Shown: positions 16,125-22,925, numbered from the stretch's first letter. The stretch: DNA of 28,456 bases from a virus (IMGVR_UViG_3300011969_000004:1-28456); one strand, 5' to 3'. Made by a program: numbers and translations. The notes: generated from the sequence alone by a model not told the origin.

Positions 16125-16316
16125 GTGGCTGACGTTACCGGGTGGCTCGACATGGAGGTCGGTCTGTTCCGCAAGACGCACTACTTCCGTGACGGGGTCG
16201 CCATCTGTGACTCGCGGATCACCTGGGGCCAGCAGAGGCTGGCGAAGGGAAGCGATCTACCAGGGCCTAACTCGTGCGAAAAGTGCTTGATTGCGTTCGC
16301 GCGCACCTTCGCCTAA
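16125..16316 (+). CDS. Small Cys/His protein
   Basis: 63 aa from GTG 16125, chosen because a GGGGTG lies upstream; an ATG at 16107 overlaps the previous gene and has no ribosome site. The sequence has HYFRDGVAICDSRITW and SCEKCLIAF, giving His and three Cys residues that could hold one zinc ion. Many actinophages carry such short zinc-finger proteins of unknown role. It is last in the plus-strand trio and ends 4 bases into the convergent minus-strand gene. Confidence 0.65.
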   Translation: MADVTGWLDMEVGLFRKTHYFRDGVAICDSRITWGQQRLAKGSDLPGPNSCEKCLIAFARTFA

Positions 16317-16543
16317 GCGCGGTCCCTAAGTTCCTCTACCACGCCCAGCATCGTCAGCAGACCTGTGTAGGCGTCCTCCAGGGAGTCCTGGCTTCCATCC
16401 CTCTGGTAGTCCGACAGCGCCCTAGCGATCCCTGAACCGGCCGTGTCGGCCCACATGAGGATCTCCGAGGTGGGAAGCCGACTAACACGTACGCGCGCCG
16501 CGCTGGTGACGGCCAAAGGGACAGCCTTCCTGCGGAGTCTCAC
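16313..16543 (-). CDS. Small helical protein, unknown
   Basis: 76 aa, GTG start overlapping the upstream stop (GTGA). The first 20 residues are basic. The rest is a helical acidic segment: SEILMWADTAGSGIARALSDYQ and SLEDAYTGLLTMLGVVEELRDRA. The start could also lie later, at the internal Met of ILMWAD. It is last in a minus-strand run starting with the KTSC gene and converges with the plus-strand trio. No family was recognised. Confidence 0.5.
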   Translation of the reverse strand: MRLRRKAVPLAVTSAARVRVSRLPTSEILMWADTAGSGIARALSDYQRDGSQDSLEDAYTGLLTMLGVVEELRDRA

Positions 16544-16662
16544 AGCAGCCCGAGGTGCTCTAGGAACGCGTACTCCTCCTCAGGGCTCCCAGACTGTCTG
16601 GCAACCATCTTACGGGCTCTCTGCCGATCCTGGGGGGTGTCGGGGATCTGGTGCTCAGACAT
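16540..16662 (-). CDS. Very small acidic protein, unknown
   Basis: 40 aa from ATG 16662, which overlaps the stop of the preceding 97-aa gene. It reads MSEHQIPDTPQDRQRARK, then a Glu-rich helix EEEYAFLEHLGLL. The same frame extends upstream to an ATG at 16851 with a good AGGAA site, which would add a signal-like hydrophobic segment and a Ser/Thr/Pro linker (103 aa). The short form is preferred because the overlapping 97-aa frame has the better coding character near its end. The choice is uncertain. Confidence 0.45.
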   Translation of the reverse strand: MSEHQIPDTPQDRQRARKMVARQSGSPEEEYAFLEHLGLL

Positions 16663-16948
16663 CCCAGTCTTCGAACACGTCGAGGATGTGTCCTGAGTCG
16701 TCGAGGACGGCTGTATCGTGGGCTCTGATTCCGGCTCGGAGGGCTTCTCCCTCTGAGAGACCGCTGCTATTCCACCAGCCCAGAACAAGGCCACGGCGAG
16801 AAGGCCATAGGCGGATAACGAGAGAGTGCGGCGAAGCACGGAATGGGTCATCGAGTTCCTGAGTGGGTGCGAGGTGGACGAGCCGCGTGCGCTCGACTAG
16901 GTAGATCGAGTGAACAAAAAACCGTCCGAGATCATGTGTCTCCGGCAT
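16655..16948 (-). CDS. Unknown protein, overlaps an alternative frame
   Basis: 97 aa from ATG 16948 with only a weak AGGG upstream. It contains LVERTRLVHLAPTQELDD, then LVIRLWPSRRGLVLGWWNSSG and GEALRAGIRAHDTAVLDDSG, ending in VFEDWDV. The Asp/Val-rich end with pyrimidine-ending codons reads as true coding sequence. Another frame over 16663-16851 encodes a plausible membrane segment (AYGLLAVALFWAGGIAAV), so one of the two is a chance pattern or both are used. It follows the KTSC gene. The function is unknown. Confidence 0.5.
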   Translation of the reverse strand: MPETHDLGRFFVHSIYLVERTRLVHLAPTQELDDPFRASPHSLVIRLWPSRRGLVLGWWNSSGLSEGEALRAGIRAHDTAVLDDSGHILDVFEDWDV

Positions 16949-16988
16949 ACTCGAAACCCTATATAGGATCCGGTTTCCGATGGTAATA

Positions 16989-17465
16989 TCACCAAGCGGC
17001 GGGGGCGTAGTCCTTGTGATTGAAGACCCTGTTAATAGCCCGCCCAGGACTCTTTACTCGCTTCATGTTGTTCCACTCTCGTGGGGACACGTCGTAGTAC
17101 TCATAGCCAGCACCCTCGCGGAACCTTACGCGCATAACCTTCGTATCCCGGTCGTACCCCATGGCTAGCGTCCTTGGGCGCGGGGGGTTAATGGATGGTG
17201 TCGGCTGATAGGGGAGGAGTTCGGTGTCATCCCCCGCCTTTGCGGCCTGAATCGCCATCGCGGTATCATACGTCATTGCCCGTTGGGCCCTAGCGCGGGC
17301 GCTCAGGGAGCCTCCTGAGGGCTGCGGGCGGTTCTGCGCGGGCGCAACAGGGGCCTCGCGCTTTAGTGCCGCCAGAATGCCCCTCTCGGCCCGATTAGAG
17401 CCAAGTCCTTCCATCTCCATGATGCGCGCAATCGACGGCATCACAGGACGCTTGCTACGGGCCAT
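16989..17465 (-). CDS. KTSC-domain protein
   Basis: 158 aa, ATG 17465 with GGAGG 6-7 bases upstream (a GTG one codon earlier is less well spaced). The N-terminal 90 residues are basic and Pro/Ala-rich, probably flexible (MPSIARIMEMEGLG, REAPVAPAQNRPQPSGG). Residues about 98-158 are a KTSC domain: LAMGYDRDTKVMRVRF, then YEYYDVSPREWNNMKRVKSPG, then INRVFNHKDY. KTSC domains occur in phage and bacterial proteins, sometimes linked to RNA-related proteins, but their activity is not established. The gene follows a strong hairpin, so it probably starts a separate message. Confidence 0.8.
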   Translation of the reverse strand: MARSKRPVMPSIARIMEMEGLGSNRAERGILAALKREAPVAPAQNRPQPSGGSLSARARAQRAMTYDTAMAIQAAKAGDDTELLPYQPTPSINPPRPRTLAMGYDRDTKVMRVRFREGAGYEYYDVSPREWNNMKRVKSPGRAINRVFNHKDYAPAAW

Positions 17466-17488
17466 CACACACCTCCAAAGATGCGACA

Positions 17489-17520
17489 GCCCCGGCTACT
17501 GTCAGGAAAGTAGCCGGGGC
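17489..17520 (-). terminator. 11-bp GC-rich hairpin
   Basis: Perfect inverted repeat 17489-17499 / 17510-17520 (gccccggctac / gtagccggggc) with a 10-base loop. It lies between the small membrane protein gene at 17555 and the KTSC gene start. No U-tract follows in either direction. It is likely a U-less terminator of the upstream minus-strand genes. Confidence 0.65.
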
Positions 17521-17554
17521 CGTCCGGGTATACCTACTCAGGCCATCTGTTTGT

Positions 17555-17719
17555 CTAGCGTCTGAATGTGAAGTTTCCGACCCCGCCGCCGACTACCAGA
17601 ATAACCAGCCCGATGACGACTATGATGATCGCAGCAGTCTGGCCGATGGCCAGTACAGACAGTAGACCTAGTAGTCCTACGACAATCATGACAAGCCCGA
17701 TGATCCCGAAGATGCCCAC
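17555..17719 (-). CDS. Small two-span membrane protein
   Basis: 54 aa, GTG 17719 sharing one base with the TAG of the upstream gene. Almost the whole protein is hydrophobic: residues 2-25 (GIFGIIGLVMIVVGLL onward) and residues 29-46 (IIIVVIGLVILVVGGG) form two membrane helices joined by a short turn. A polar tail, NFTFRR, follows. The size and shape fit a holin-like or other small phage membrane protein. It is tightly coupled to the acidic 133-aa protein upstream. No catalytic gene such as a lysin is adjacent, so calling it a holin is not justified. Confidence 0.75.
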   Translation of the reverse strand: MGIFGIIGLVMIVVGLLGLLSVLAIGQTAAIIIVVIGLVILVVGGGVGNFTFRR

Positions 17720-18120
17720 TACTTCTCGCCTAGAACGGATGCACGCTCGTCATCATCAGCGGCAACCTCGGGAACACCGTCGGGAGCAGTTCCCACACCT
17801 TGGACGGCATCCCGCTCAGCGTCATCGGCGACAACCACCAGACCGGCATGGTACTGGTCGAGGTCGACACCGGCAGCCACAAGGGAAGCCTTGTAGGGCA
17901 ACTCGGCATACGTGACAACATTGCCGGGGACTGACTCCGGCTCGGAGGGGGCATCCCCTTGCTGGACGGTCCACCCGACGGATGCCTCATGGGAGTCAAT
18001 GGTCTTGGCCCCAGTCTTCACAACCGGCTCCTCGATATCGGCCGGAGCCACCGCAGGCTGCACCACTACAGGAGCCTCTTCAACGGCCACGGGGGCCTCT
18101 ACAACAACTTCGTCAGCCAT
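17719..18120 (-). CDS. Acidic Ala/Val/Glu-rich protein, unknown
   Basis: 133 aa, ATG 18120, overlapping the upstream gene by 8 bases. Residues 1-35 are a low-complexity Val/Glu/Ala/Pro segment (VVVEAPVAVEEAPVVVQP). The middle carries ASVGWTVQQGDAPSEPES, and GWTVQQG also occurs in the protein encoded just upstream. The C-terminal half is acidic (YHAGLVVVADDAERDAVQG, EVAADDDERASVL). It looks extended and negatively charged. The function is unknown, and the shared heptapeptide suggests the neighbours are related in origin or bind a common partner. Confidence 0.6.
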   Translation of the reverse strand: MADEVVVEAPVAVEEAPVVVQPAVAPADIEEPVVKTGAKTIDSHEASVGWTVQQGDAPSEPESVPGNVVTYAELPYKASLVAAGVDLDQYHAGLVVVADDAERDAVQGVGTAPDGVPEVAADDDERASVLGEK

Positions 18121-18274
18121 GGCTAACCCTTTCGGTAGTAGAACCCTGCTGGACAGTCCAGCCCGGTTCGCGCGCAGTTCCCATTTCGTCCTCTGCGCCG
18201 GGGAGGTGGGGGCAGGTTTTACCTGCGTAAACGTGAACTCCGTCGATGAACACGCAGTAATCTACGGCTGCCAT
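18113..18274 (-). CDS. Small protein sharing a GWTVQQG motif with its neighbour
   Basis: 53 aa, ATG 18274 with GGAGG 8 bases upstream. A five-codon longer start (ATGGAGGAA) contains that ribosome site, so it is not used. The protein is AAVDYCVFIDGVHVYAGKTC, followed by Pro/Gly/Glu-rich sequence and REPGWTVQQGSTTERV. The start DYCVFIDGVHVYAG reads like a small beta hairpin. The DNA for GWTVQQG (about 18145-18164) closely matches 17955-17974 in the next gene. The function is unknown. Confidence 0.65.
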   Translation of the reverse strand: MAAVDYCVFIDGVHVYAGKTCPHLPGAEDEMGTAREPGWTVQQGSTTERVSHG

Positions 18275-18297
18275 GAGAAGTTCCTCCATGTCTTCGA

Positions 18298-18326
18298 TAC
18301 TACCGAGAATTTCCTGCTAGGTAGTA
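18298..18326 (-). terminator. Weak 7-bp hairpin
   Basis: Perfect 7-bp inverted repeat (18298-18304 tactacc / 18320-18326 ggtagta) with a 15-base loop, just after the coiled-coil membrane gene stop (18329). There is no U-tract. It could be a weak terminator or chance. Confidence 0.3.
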
Positions 18327-18328
18327 GG

Positions 18329-18793
18329 TCAGGACCCCGGTCGAGTCAGGTACCAGAAAATCGCCAGAACGGCCACAATCCCAGCGGCTGCGGCGTAGAG
18401 ACTGCCTTTGGTGAGTTCAGCACCCTTATGCATCGAGACATAGTCCACCAGGGGCTGCAGTGAGGACTTCAACTCCCCGATGGCCTCAGCCACTCCCGCA
18501 TTCGTGGCGTAGATACCACTCTGCCTGAGGCTGCTGTCACGCATAAGGTCATTCTGGGCTTCCTTATAGACTTGACCCTCCCTGGCGAGTGTCAGAGCAG
18601 CAAGGTCGGCGGTCTCCTTGATCTTCAGCGCGACGGCATTCAGGGTGGCCGCTTCCGCATAGCGCCGGTCACGCTCGACATGGAATCGGATGTCGGACTC
18701 ACGCATCGCCTCGTTGTGGGCAGCATAGGTCTCGATCGTCCATCCCTGCAAGGGGGGCAGAAGTTCCGCAAGTTGCTTTATTTTCTGGGCCAT
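18329..18793 (-). CDS. Coiled-coil protein with C-terminal membrane anchor
   Basis: 154 aa from ATG 18793, which has GGAAGAGG 8 bases upstream. Longer starts at 18811 or 18886 lack a good site, and 18886 would run through a hairpin. Residues 1-120 are helical and charged (AQKIKQLAELLPPLQGW, RESDIRFHVERDRRYAEAATL, ALKIKETADLAALTLARE). Residues 125-133 and the final segment (GSLYAAAAGIVAVLAIFWYL) give one transmembrane helix with a short TRPGS tail. Phages often encode such cytoplasmic coiled coil plus C-terminal span proteins, sometimes annotated as holin or spanin-like. I see no proof of lysis function. Confidence 0.75.
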   Translation of the reverse strand: MAQKIKQLAELLPPLQGWTIETYAAHNEAMRESDIRFHVERDRRYAEAATLNAVALKIKETADLAALTLAREGQVYKEAQNDLMRDSSLRQSGIYATNAGVAEAIGELKSSLQPLVDYVSMHKGAELTKGSLYAAAAGIVAVLAIFWYLTRPGS

Positions 18794-18844
18794 TCTGGCT
18801 GCCTCTTCCATTGGGCTACGTTGATGGGAACACCTTTGCGCACA

Positions 18845-18883
18845 GAAATCCCGGCTCCCTAAGAAGAAGGATACCGGGATTTC
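18845..18883 (-). terminator. 10-bp intergenic hairpin
   Basis: Perfect inverted repeat gaaatcccgg (18845-18854) / ccgggatttc (18874-18883) with a 19-base loop. It lies between the stop of the 63-aa gene (18909) and the start of the coiled-coil membrane gene. It lacks a U-tract. It is likely a terminator or attenuator on the minus strand. Confidence 0.6.
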
Positions 18884-18908
18884 CACTGCATATTAGAAAG
18901 GTTAAAGA

Positions 18909-19100
18909 CTAGGTAAACTCCTCCACGAAGACGTCTAGTTCGCTGGCCGAAGGCGCACTGTCATCATATGACTCCATGAACCAGTCTCGGAACTCGGCCA
19001 CAGCCAGAGTCTTGGCATCGGACTCACCCTCCACGCAGAAGCCGAAAGTGCGGCGCACCTCAAAGATAACCTCGACCTCATAATGCCTTAGGGTGCTCAT
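18909..19100 (-). CDS. Small acidic protein, unknown
   Basis: 63 aa from ATG 19100, 16 bases after the upstream stop. A longer frame (to 19202) overlaps the neighbour and looks non-coding there. The product is STLRHYEVEVIFEVRRTFGF, then DAKTLAVAEFRDWFMESYDDS and a Glu-rich end. The alternating YEVEVIFEV strand and following helix suggest a small alpha/beta domain. The ribosome site is weak, so coupling with the upstream 108-aa gene is likely. No family was recognised. Confidence 0.6.
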   Translation of the reverse strand: MSTLRHYEVEVIFEVRRTFGFCVEGESDAKTLAVAEFRDWFMESYDDSAPSASELDVFVEEFT

Positions 19101-19116
19101 TCTTGTGGGAGGGTCA

Positions 19117-19443
19117 TCAGACGCCCTGAGTGTTCTTACGTGACTGTGCCTCACGGAAGGCGTCCAGGTCGACAACCATATCGCGCTCTTCATGCTCACC
19201 AAACCACTGGTTGACTTTGGCCTTGGTAAACGGGTCTGTCGACACGGAGGACATTGGGGCGTCCCTTAGTACCTTCTTGGGCCACATGGGCGTGAACGAT
19301 CCGCCTGATTCCGAATTGGGATCATGGAAGGCCTGTAGTGCCCGGTCGTCAGGGCCCTCCGTGGTGATGGTGGTCTGCTTGGAGATCCGCCCTGCCTGAT
19401 CGTACTCGAAGGTCACTGTCTCGGTGGTTAGATATTCACTCAT
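19117..19443 (-). CDS. Unknown protein
   Basis: 108 aa, ATG 19443 with GGAGAA 4-5 bases upstream. It starts with a likely beta pair (SEYLTTETVTFEYDQAGRIS, then KQTTITTEG). It continues with polar sequence (HDPNSESGGSFTPMWPKKVL) and a charged helix (FTKAKVNQWFGEHEERDMVV, then DLDAFREAQSRKN). It is placed directly after the metallophosphoesterase gene with a 39-base gap. No domain was recognised. The composition is like its neighbours and nothing suggests a broken gene. Confidence 0.65.
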   Translation of the reverse strand: MSEYLTTETVTFEYDQAGRISKQTTITTEGPDDRALQAFHDPNSESGGSFTPMWPKKVLRDAPMSSVSTDPFTKAKVNQWFGEHEERDMVVDLDAFREAQSRKNTQGV

Positions 19444-19482
19444 GGTTCTCCGCGTTAGGGATGTTAGGTGGGTTTAGGTGCT

Positions 19483-20895
19483 TCAGAAAATACTAAGATC
19501 GCTCCAGCCACGCTTTTTGTCTCGGCCGATGAGGAGGCCCAGCATTCCGGGTGGTGACCAGACCCCATACTGGTTGAGCATGTACTCGCTTGACTTCTCG
19601 GCCTCCAGTGCGGGACAGGAGAACATGGTTCGTCCCTCGAATTCCTGCATGTAGAAGTGGTGGTAGTGCGCCATGAACCAAAGGGGTACCTCACCGAGGG
19701 TGTCTGTCCGGCCGATAATCTGCCTCTCGATGGCGACCTTGGTCTTGATCTCGATGGAGCCACCCTTGCCCTTCTCGATGTACCCGTGTGAGAAGTAGCA
19801 GTCGATGCCAGCGATGTTTACGACGATGCCCGGGTCTCCCCCGCCGATGGTCCAGTCAATCTTGGGCCCACCGAATGGCTCAATCTCCTTGAAGGACTTC
19901 ATCACCTGTCGAGCGATGTGGGTAGACGCGTTGTCTCCGCGCGTCGTGACGACATCCTTGCCGCCGTCGCGGGTCCACTCACCATGGTTGGAGATGACCG
20001 AGGACGCGGACATGGGAAGGCCAAGAGCAGAGACCTCTCGCAGGGTCCACATGCGCAGGTCGTAGTCGAGTTCCAGTTGCCCGGTCAAGTTCAGTTCGAC
20101 GGTGAAGGCCTGTCCAGGGTAGTTGTTGCACACGCCTTCTGTCTCATCACCCTGAAACGCGATGTGTATGTCCTCCGGGCCACGATTGGAAGCCTGCAGA
20201 TCTTTGATCGCACCGATATGTCCTCGCACTCCGCGCTTCCAGTTGGCCACCGCCTCCTCAGTGCCCTTCTTCCCCAACTGTGGGTCGGAGATGAGCATCA
20301 GGTAAGCATCAGACCCCTTACCACCTCCATAGCGGAGGAACTTCGGGAAGGGCTCGTTCTGGCGCTGCACTAGCGCGGTCCGCCAGACGGCACGCTGCTC
20401 GTCCGTGATGGCGCTCTTGCTTAGTCGTTTGAATCGGGCCGAGTGTGAGAACAACTGGACCAAGTCTCTGGTGCCGTCCTCCAGGGCCTTCGACTGCTGC
20501 CATGTCCCGATCTTGACCGTGTCGTCCACGATCATGAACTCGTCCGGGTCCATCTGGTAGATCTTGAAGATCGGTGTCCAGTCCTGTGCTATCGCGCAGT
20601 TGAACCCTTCGAGGATGACCCCATGGAAGGTGACACCGGTCGAGGTGACCTCGGCGGTTCCCTTGATGACCCCTTCATCCTGCGCGGGTTCAGGTTGAGG
20701 CTCCTCTACCGGTATCCACTCAATTGCCTTGCGGTACCTACGGATTGACGCATCCGATGTCTGATGGCCTGGGGCGACTCCGGTGCTTCCGTTGATTTCT
20801 TGAAGAACTTCGATGTGTCCGAGGTTGCGGTCCTCCAGCAACCTCCGTACCTCTGGGTACTGCTCTGCCATCTCAGGAAGCGTAAGCGTCGACAT
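19483..20895 (-). CDS. Calcineurin-like metallophosphoesterase with a helical N-terminal domain
   Basis: 470 aa from ATG 20895 with AAAGG 7 bases upstream; the frame extends further but through the promoter region. Metal-binding motifs are in order: SDPQLG (203-208), GD (249-250), SNHGE (302-306), FSHG (368-371) and AHYHH (409-413). The enzyme should hydrolyse phosphoester bonds with two metal ions. The likely substrate is nucleic acid, but that is not shown. The first 60 residues (LPEMAEQYPEVRRLLEDRN, then SDASIRRYRKAIEW) look like a helix-turn-helix or DNA-docking part. The gene is divergent from the 20995 operon across a 99-base promoter region. Confidence 0.85.
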   Translation of the reverse strand: MSTLTLPEMAEQYPEVRRLLEDRNLGHIEVLQEINGSTGVAPGHQTSDASIRRYRKAIEWIPVEEPQPEPAQDEGVIKGTAEVTSTGVTFHGVILEGFNCAIAQDWTPIFKIYQMDPDEFMIVDDTVKIGTWQQSKALEDGTRDLVQLFSHSARFKRLSKSAITDEQRAVWRTALVQRQNEPFPKFLRYGGGKGSDAYLMLISDPQLGKKGTEEAVANWKRGVRGHIGAIKDLQASNRGPEDIHIAFQGDETEGVCNNYPGQAFTVELNLTGQLELDYDLRMWTLREVSALGLPMSASSVISNHGEWTRDGGKDVVTTRGDNASTHIARQVMKSFKEIEPFGGPKIDWTIGGGDPGIVVNIAGIDCYFSHGYIEKGKGGSIEIKTKVAIERQIIGRTDTLGEVPLWFMAHYHHFYMQEFEGRTMFSCPALEAEKSSEYMLNQYGVWSPPGMLGLLIGRDKKRGWSDLSIF

Positions 20896-20922
20896 TCGGG
20901 GCCTTTCGATTCGGGATGCAGT

Positions 20923-20952
20923 TTGACCTGCCCCTAAACCGTATCCTAAGAT
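20923..20952 (+). promoter_or_regulatory. Candidate promoter for the 20995 operon
   Basis: TTGACC (20923-20928), 18-base spacer, TAAGAT (20947-20952). It overlaps the divergent promoter on the other strand and a gtatc-ctaa-gatac dyad (20941-20954). Confidence 0.45.
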
Positions 20953-20966
20953 ACGTAATAGAACAA
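20938..20966 (-). promoter_or_regulatory. Candidate promoter for the metallophosphoesterase gene
   Basis: On the minus strand TTGTTC (20966-20961), 17-base spacer, TACGGT (20943-20938). The direct repeat AACCGTATCC (20937-20946 and 20965-20974) brackets it. Each copy covers one promoter box, which suggests a shared operator. Confidence 0.5.
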
Positions 20967-20994
20967 CCGTATCCACTCTGGCAGAGGGCCGCAC

Positions 20995-21459
20995 ATGTCT
21001 CGTATCAATGAACTTCGTGGCAGCGGGCTGGACAAACTGTTCCCCAGAGACTGGGACAGCAAGGAGCCCGCTCTGACAGCAGGCACGCCGTGGGGGATGG
21101 CCGGGGGGCGCAAAGACCGGGTGTCCCAGTACGATCGGGGTCTGGTGAAGGACGCGCTCCAGAACCCTGACAGATACCGGGTAGCCCCAATGGACTTGGA
21201 GGACCCGAACCTCCGGTCGACGCAGCCCTCACTGACACGGGCAGGCGTCCAGCACTACATGAGTGATGACTACCGGACCCATGGCACTCTGTACGCGGAG
21301 CAGGAAAATGTGGGCAATCAAAAGCCAATGGTGTACCACCGAGACGACGGGCAGAGCCTGATACTGTCCGGGCACCACCGAGCGGCTGCAGGCCTCCTAG
21401 GGGACCTGCCGGTTGACGCGATTCACGTGCACGGCCCGTGGGGTGCAAAACGCGGCTAA
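20995..21459 (+). CDS. ParB-like domain protein
   Basis: 154 aa, ATG 20995 with GAGG 8 bases upstream. The C-terminal part has KPMVYHRDDGQSLILSGHHR, then AAAGLLGDLPVDAIHVHG. This is the ParB/sulfiredoxin-type pattern of a Gly-His-His-Arg box followed by helix and strand. The N-terminal part (DKLFPRDWDSKEP, then SQYDRGLVKDALQNPDRYR) carries the usual preceding helices. ParB-like phage proteins range from partition or nuclease functions to modifying enzymes, so the activity is open. A second protein with the same style of motif is encoded at 23461-24030. The gene is first in a two-gene plus-strand operon. Confidence 0.65.
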   Translation: MSRINELRGSGLDKLFPRDWDSKEPALTAGTPWGMAGGRKDRVSQYDRGLVKDALQNPDRYRVAPMDLEDPNLRSTQPSLTRAGVQHYMSDDYRTHGTLYAEQENVGNQKPMVYHRDDGQSLILSGHHRAAAGLLGDLPVDAIHVHGPWGAKRG

Positions 21460-21469
21460 ACTAGGCCGC

Positions 21470-21703
21470 ATGATCCGGTCGTACAGCCTCACGCCCAGCC
21501 TCTGGGTTGGTGAGATCCCGATGGCCGGTGGCGTTCACTGCGAGTCCGTTGAGACCGCCGTGCAGGTCATCTACTCCGGTGAGAGTGCGGTGCTCCCCCA
21601 CACCTACTGGGCCACTGCCTGGGAGGTACTGCGCGCGCTGGGGGTTGATGAGAGCACTGTCTTCAAGCGCGTCCACTTCGCCCAGACGGCTACCTTCCCG
21701 TGA
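21470..21703 (+). CDS. Small unknown protein
   Basis: 77 aa from ATG 21470, ten bases after the previous stop, with a weak AGG site. It reads MIRSYSLTPSLWVGEIPMAG, then GVHCESVETAVQVIYSGESA, then a helical end (YWATAWEVLRALGVDESTVF). A small alpha/beta fold is likely. It ends 14 bases inside the convergent integrase gene. No family was recognised. Confidence 0.6.
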   Translation: MIRSYSLTPSLWVGEIPMAGGVHCESVETAVQVIYSGESAVLPHTYWATAWEVLRALGVDESTVFKRVHFAQTATFP

Positions 21704-22871
21704 CCATCGCCGACAGGAATGGCTTCCCGCGCAGGGCCTCATCCCGAGAGTCCCGCTCGGCCGACAGCCCAAGGTAGCGCTCGGTCATTGATGAGTTGCT
21801 GTGGTGCAGTAGGGCGCTCACCTCTCGCAGGGCGTTGTCCCGTCCGACGGATCCGCGCATCGAGTCGAAGTAGGCCCGGGCTACTGCTCTCCGGATCGTG
21901 TGGGTTCCCTCGTAGTACGTGGGGAGGCCTGCTGCCCGAAGCGCGCGGTGGACGATGTCCTGTGTCCTCTGGAGCCCCAGTGCGACCGAGGGAGTCACCT
22001 TCCTCGCCGTGCGCAGCAGCACCCGCTTCCCCTCGTCGTTGGTGACATAGCGGTCGAACAGCGGAGCCGAGATGTTGGGGAAGAGGTAGTCACTGTCCAG
22101 CAGCGGCCGACCAGCCTCCTGCTCGTAAACCGTTAGCCAGCGCCGTAGTTCACCGTCGAGGTCACTCGTGACAGGCATGTGGTCGGCCTGACTGCGCTTG
22201 GAGGTGGTGACCTCGAAGTAGCCCTGCTCCAGGTCTACATCTCCTACCCGGATCCGTATGACCTCGCTGGACCGAAGGGCACTGTTCATCGCCAGGGCCA
22301 AGTAGCAGCGGTCCCGGGGATGCACTGCACTGTCCAGGAAGTTGAGCAGCACACCCGGCTTGGGCTGCTGCCGGACCTTAGTGGGCACCGGCAGGACACC
22401 CACATCCTCCAGCAGGTCGACCCGGGTCATGCCCCGCTTGGACATCCAGTCGAAGAAGACCTTGAGGCGAGAACGGTATTGGTTGTGCGTTGCGGGGCTG
22501 ATTCCGCGCAGGATCTTGCCGCCGTACTGGCCCCCCGTGTGTGGCCCCATGAGGCCCCCGGGCCCGTAGAACCAGTCGGATACGTGAGTCTGTGTAACAT
22601 GCCTGATCTGGATGTTCCGCATGTCCTTGCCAAACTTCCGAAGCAGGCGCTCGTCGGCCTCCATTGTCTTCTGGGAGTAGCGCTTACGCTCGCGGTAGCC
22701 TAGGTACTCCTCGACCGCGTCACCGATCTGGTAGGCCTTATTGTTGGTCATGACACCCATTTCCGTTACTCGGGAGGCTGGGTCGATGTCGATTACGGAT
22801 GCGGTTTCCATGAACGCATTTATATCACACGAACAACCGCACTTTGCATCAACAGCATCAGCCTCGTTCAC
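21690..22871 (-). CDS. int: Tyrosine recombinase (phage integrase)
   Basis: 393 aa from GTG 22871. All catalytic residues are present: Arg200 (NSALRSSEVIR), Lys225 (TTSKRSQADH), His324 and Arg327 (EGTHTIRRAV), His357 (LLHHSNS) and Tyr366 (MTERYLGL). A SAM-like core-binding domain (IGDAVEEYLGYRERKRYSQ) precedes it. A shorter start at 22751 (MTNNKAYQ) is possible, since the first 40 residues with CGCSC are not typical. The enzyme would integrate or excise the genome at att sites. I could not identify attP. The gene is preceded by a TATATT box and a perfect hairpin and has its own likely promoter. Confidence 0.92.
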   Translation of the reverse strand: MNEADAVDAKCGCSCDINAFMETASVIDIDPASRVTEMGVMTNNKAYQIGDAVEEYLGYRERKRYSQKTMEADERLLRKFGKDMRNIQIRHVTQTHVSDWFYGPGGLMGPHTGGQYGGKILRGISPATHNQYRSRLKVFFDWMSKRGMTRVDLLEDVGVLPVPTKVRQQPKPGVLLNFLDSAVHPRDRCYLALAMNSALRSSEVIRIRVGDVDLEQGYFEVTTSKRSQADHMPVTSDLDGELRRWLTVYEQEAGRPLLDSDYLFPNISAPLFDRYVTNDEGKRVLLRTARKVTPSVALGLQRTQDIVHRALRAAGLPTYYEGTHTIRRAVARAYFDSMRGSVGRDNALREVSALLHHSNSSMTERYLGLSAERDSRDEALRGKPFLSAMVTGR

Positions 22872-22895
22872 CTGCAGGTTTCCGACCCTAAATCG

Positions 22896-22914
22896 TCGCT
22901 ATCGACGTAATATA
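22896..22914 (-). promoter_or_regulatory. Likely -10 box and dyad before the integrase
   Basis: On the minus strand TATATT (22914-22909) lies about 38 bases before the GTG 22871 start. It is followed by the dyad CGTCG-ATAG-CGACG. The -35 box is poor. The dyad at the transcription start could bind a repressor of integrase. Confidence 0.4.
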
Positions 22915-22925
22915 GCAACTACTTG

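Noticed and set aside
16663-16851. 103-aa reading with signal-like segment for the gene ending at 16540
   Set aside because: It is kept only as an alternative: the other frame has better codon character near its end, although this one has a good AGGAA site.
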